Position numbers and translations under genes: made by a program. Below the pieces are notes generated by a model. It worked only from the letters and a program-made list of their open reading frames with translations. It did not search any database and was not told where the DNA came from. A DNA stretch of 8,150 nt, from assembly GCA_946411985.1 (NCBI GenBank), contig CAMKFY010000040.1:1-8150 (forward strand), given 5' to 3'. Positions 6,435-8,150 of this stretch are shown here, one piece after another. Source of the DNA: an uncultured Clostridiaceae bacterium. GTDB taxonomy: Bacteria; Bacillota; Clostridia; Oscillospirales; Ruminococcaceae. The stretch's first letter is position 1. Every line of letters starts with the position of its first letter.

Positions 6435-6505
6435 TTTGCAAAAATTAAAAATAATTAAAATATTTACTATAACTATATAAATTTGAATGAAAGTGGTTAG
6501 AAATT

Positions 6506-7480
6506 TTGGAGAGTTTTTTAAAAATAGGAAACGTTAAAATAAAAAAAACTGCAGCATTAGCGCCAATGGCATCTGTTGCAGATACTGCTTATAGGCTTAT
6601 GTGCAAAAAATTTGGCGCTGCATTAGTTTTCTCAGAAATGATATCTGTTAAAGGAATATTTTTCAACCCCGAAAAATCTGAAAAATATTTAAATATAACG
6701 CCAAAAGAAAGGCCAATGGCTATACAGCTTTTTGGGGAAGACCCTAAATATTTTGAATTGGCACTGCCCAAAGTGCTCCAATACGCGCCAGATATAGTAG
6801 ATATAAATATGGGCTGCCCTGTTAACAAGGTGGTTAAAACCGGGGCTGGCTGCGCATTAATGAAAAATATAGAATTAGCCACAAAAATAGCGGCCACAGT
6901 AGTTAAACATTGCAACGTTCCTGTTACCGTAAAATTACGAAAAGGATGGGACACCACAAATGTGTGCGAATTCGCAAAACGCTTGCAAGATGTTGGCATA
7001 AGCGCAATAACAATACACGGCAGAACAAGAAAAGATATGTTTACCGGCCAGGCCGATTGGCAAATAATACGTGAGGTTAAAAAAAGCCTATCTATTCCAG
7101 TTATTGCTAACGGAGATATTAAAAATGCCGAACAAGCGAAAAAAGCCTACGAAATAACCAACGCAGACTTAATAATGATTGGAAGAGGCAGCTTCGGGCA
7201 ACCCTTCATATTTAAACAAATATCAGACTTTTTAAAAACCGGAACACAACCCAAAACTCCAAACATTTTTGAAATTTTAAACACAATGCTAACGCACATT
7301 AAACTTATATGCAAATTCGAAGGAGAGGAAAAGGGAATAAAAAAAGCGAGGGCTCAAGCAACAAGATACTTTAACAACTTCAAAAATGCAAAACATATAA
7401 GACAAATATGCAACAAACTTAACACCATGGACGACATCTTAAAACTGAAAGAAAAAATACTTAACACCTACGAAAACTAA
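6506..7480 (+). CDS. dusB: tRNA-dihydrouridine synthase, DusB type
   Basis: FMN- and NADPH-dependent reductase that converts selected uridines in the tRNA D-loop to dihydrouridine. At 324 residues it matches the family's ~320. The order is a TIM barrel (about 1-235) followed by a helical tRNA-binding domain. Visible are the FMN-loop motif ALAPMASVAD (most Dus proteins have APMAGVxD, so Ser23 replaces Gly), QLFGEDP (74-80), NMGCPVNKVVKTGAG with catalytic Cys104, KLRKGWD with Lys143, IHGRTR with His171, ANGD and IMIGRG. The start is uncertain: an in-frame stop at 6488 limits it, and the best initiator is TTG at 6506 with AAGTGG upstream. The family normally begins near LKIGNV, and a GGAGAG at 6508-6513 has no standard start codon after it. 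The gene converges on the tRNA array. No clear hairpin terminator follows it. Confidence 0.93.
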   Translation: MESFLKIGNVKIKKTAALAPMASVADTAYRLMCKKFGAALVFSEMISVKGIFFNPEKSEKYLNITPKERPMAIQLFGEDPKYFELALPKVLQYAPDIVDINMGCPVNKVVKTGAGCALMKNIELATKIAATVVKHCNVPVTVKLRKGWDTTNVCEFAKRLQDVGISAITIHGRTRKDMFTGQADWQIIREVKKSLSIPVIANGDIKNAEQAKKAYEITNADLIMIGRGSFGQPFIFKQISDFLKTGTQPKTPNIFEILNTMLTHIKLICKFEGEEKGIKKARAQATRYFNNFKNAKHIRQICNKLNTMDDILKLKEKILNTYEN

Positions 7481-7541
7481 AAGGAAAATAAAACCAACAA
7501 ACCCAAAAAATTCACAAAACAAAAAGCCTTATAACGTAAAA

Positions 7542-7633
7542 TGGCGGGAGCGGAGGGATTCGAACTCTCGCATCACAAATATGACCTACTGCATTTCGAG
7601 TGCAGCCTCTTATAACCACTTGAGTACGCCCCC
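7542..7633 (-). tRNA. tRNA-Ser (anticodon CGA)
   Basis: A 92-base class II tRNA on the minus strand with the long variable arm typical of Ser. Acceptor GGGGGCG pairs with CGCTCCC (one G-U). The D-arm is CTC/GAG. Anticodon stem CTGCA/TGCAG surrounds CTCGAAA (CGA, reads UCG). Discriminator G and encoded CCA follow. The T-stem GAGAG/CCCTC contains an A52-C62 mismatch. It is last in the array; downstream only a T-rich flank is seen, with no strong terminator hairpin. Confidence 0.95.
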
Positions 7634-7651
7634 TGAAACTAAAAACAAAAA

Positions 7652-7727
7652 TGGAGCTATTAGTCGGAATTGAACCGACGACCTCATCCTTACCATGGAT
7701 GCGCTCTACCTACTGAGCTATAACAGC
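7652..7727 (-). tRNA. tRNA-Thr (anticodon GGT)
   Basis: Cloverleaf on the minus strand: acceptor GCTGTTA with TAATAGC (one G-U), D-arm GCTC/GAGC, anticodon stem CATCC/GGATG around ATGGTAA (GGT, reads ACC/ACU), T-arm GTCGG/CCGAC with loop TTCAATT, discriminator T and encoded CCA. It lies 18 bases before tRNA-Ser. Confidence 0.96.
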
Positions 7728-7732
7728 CAACA

Positions 7733-7806
7733 TGGCAGGGATGGAAGGAATCGAACCCTCACAATCGGTTTTGGAGACCGATGTTCTACCACTAAACTAC
7801 ACCCCT
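7733..7806 (-). tRNA. tRNA-Trp (anticodon CCA)
   Basis: Cloverleaf on the minus strand: acceptor AGGGGTG with CATCCCT, D-arm GTTT/GAAC, anticodon stem TCGGT/ACCGA around CTCCAAA (CCA, reads UGG), T-arm GAGGG/CCTTC with loop TTCGATT, discriminator G as in bacterial Trp tRNAs, encoded CCA. Five bases separate it from tRNA-Thr. Confidence 0.97.
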
Positions 7807-7827
7807 ACTAATAAAACTAAAAATACA

Positions 7828-7902
7828 TGGTGGGCCATCAAGGAGTCGAACCTTGGTCACCAGGTTATGAGCCAGGGGTTCTAACCGTTAAACTAATGGC
7901 CC
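7828..7902 (-). tRNA. tRNA with CAT anticodon, probably tRNA-Ile2 (lysidine-modified), otherwise elongator Met
   Basis: Acceptor GGGCCAT/ATGGCCC is fully paired, so it lacks the 1-72 mismatch of initiator tRNA-fMet. The anticodon loop is CTCATAA, the discriminator A, and CCA is encoded. C4-G69 and C5-G68, pairs favoured by the lysidine synthase TilS, and the Ile-like GGGCC acceptor point to tRNA-Ile2, which reads AUA after modification. Elongator Met cannot be excluded by eye. The anticodon stem CCTGG/CCTGG has a central U29-U41 mismatch. Confidence 0.85.
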
Positions 7903-7954
7903 AAAAAACAACACAAGCAAAAACTAAAACGCTAAACATAACTAATAAAAGCTA

Positions 7955-8029
7955 TGGTGACCCGTACGAGAATTGAACTCGTGTCACCGGCGTGAGAGGC
8001 CGGTATCTTAACCGCTTGACCAACGGGCC
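7955..8029 (-). tRNA. tRNA-Glu (anticodon CTC)
   Basis: Cloverleaf on the minus strand: acceptor GGCCCGT with ACGGGTC (one G-U), anticodon stem CCGGC/GCCGG around CTCTCAC (CTC, reads GAG), T-arm ACGAG/CTCGT with loop TTCAATT, discriminator A, encoded CCA. The body closely resembles bacterial tRNA-Glu(UUC), but base 34 is C. A 52-base spacer separates it from the next tRNA. Confidence 0.96.
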
Positions 8030-8039
8030 GAACCAAATA

Positions 8040-8115
8040 TGGTGCGCCGTCGGGGACTCGAACCCCGGACCTCCTGATTAAGAGTCAGTTGCTCTACCAA
8101 CTGAGCTAAAGGCGC
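8040..8115 (-). tRNA. tRNA-Lys (anticodon CTT)
   Basis: First tRNA of the array on the minus strand. D-arm GCTC/GAGC, anticodon loop CTCTTAA (CTT, reads AAG), T-arm CGGGG/CCCCG with loop TTCGAGT, discriminator A, encoded CCA. Acceptor GCGCCTT/ACGGCGC contains a U6-C67 mismatch, and the anticodon stem ACTGA/TCAGG an A27-G43 mismatch. The 35 bases left in the window upstream show no promoter, so the array probably begins outside. Confidence 0.94.
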
Positions 8116-8150
8116 AAGCAGCCGTAAAGATTAAACTCAAAGCAGCAAAG

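Larger units (their letters stand above)
6094..6505. other. Divergent intergenic region between guaB and dusB
   Basis: 412 bases, very A/T-rich, between two divergently transcribed genes. It holds the guaB promoter on the left and a 14-bp inverted repeat (6397-6434) on the right. No open frame or structural RNA is apparent. A plus-strand promoter for dusB must lie here or within the repeat. The best candidate I can find is modest: TTTACA at 6254-6259, a 16-base spacer and TATAAA at 6276-6281, about 220 bases before dusB. The TATAAT at 6425-6430 lacks a good -35. Confidence 0.6.

Noticed and set aside
6487..6537. A 16-codon upstream frame (ATG 6487) overlapping the dusB start, as a possible leader peptide
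   Set aside because: No ribosome binding site precedes it, and nothing in its sequence suggests a leader peptide.
6589..6999. Minus-strand open frame of 136 codons inside dusB
   Set aside because: Antisense to the conserved Dus catalytic region; no ribosome binding site or recognisable domain.
1..8150. CRISPR array, insertion sequence, prophage or defence system
   Set aside because: No spaced direct repeats, transposase, integrase or defence-gene motifs are present; all long frames are housekeeping genes.

Overview
This is a low-G+C (about one third by eye), housekeeping-type stretch of a Firmicutes chromosome, most likely from the class Clostridia. The pointers are the single-chain glycyl-tRNA synthetase (GlyQS type), a DUF1540 Cys-rich miniprotein, an LDH-type dehydrogenase, a 503-residue IMP dehydrogenase of the clostridial kind, strong GGAGG-type ribosome binding sites, perfect sigma-A promoters, and tRNA genes that all encode their own CCA end. 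I see no phage, transposon, plasmid, CRISPR or secretion genes.

Layout. (1) 1-1396, plus strand: the 3' part of glmS (the gene starts before the window), then a 75-residue Cys-rich DUF1540 protein. (2) 1484-1515: a hairpin terminator that serves the convergent genes on both sides. (3) 3222 down to 1545, minus strand: a consensus promoter, tRNA-Gly(GCC), tRNA-Cys(GCA) five bases later, a weak terminator-like hairpin, then glyQS. (4) 4368 down to 3281, minus strand: a promoter, an L-lactate/malate dehydrogenase-family gene and a 3' hairpin. (5) 6168 down to 4582, minus strand: a perfect promoter and guaB. (6) 6094-6505: an A/T-rich divergent intergenic region with a 14-bp perfect inverted repeat. 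(7) 6506-7480, plus strand: dusB, tRNA-dihydrouridine synthase. (8) 8115 down to 7542, minus strand: a six-tRNA array, in transcription order Lys(CTT), Glu(CTC), CAT (probably Ile2), Trp(CCA), Thr(GGT), Ser(CGA).

How it fits together. Most of the window serves translation: eight tRNAs, one aminoacyl-tRNA synthetase and one tRNA-modifying enzyme. The rest is central metabolism: hexosamine for the cell wall (GlmS), guanine nucleotide synthesis (GuaB) and NADH recycling (LDH/MDH family). The tRNA-Gly gene sits just upstream of glyQS under one strong promoter.

I found no clear new multi-gene system. The points most worth a second look are: an LDH-like enzyme with Arg at the classic lactate/malate specificity position; the tRNA-Gly/tRNA-Cys/glyQS unit with an intervening attenuator-like hairpin and no room for a T-box; non-Watson-Crick mismatches in stems of four of the eight tRNAs; a tRNA array with no U34 anticodon; and the A/T palindrome upstream of dusB.
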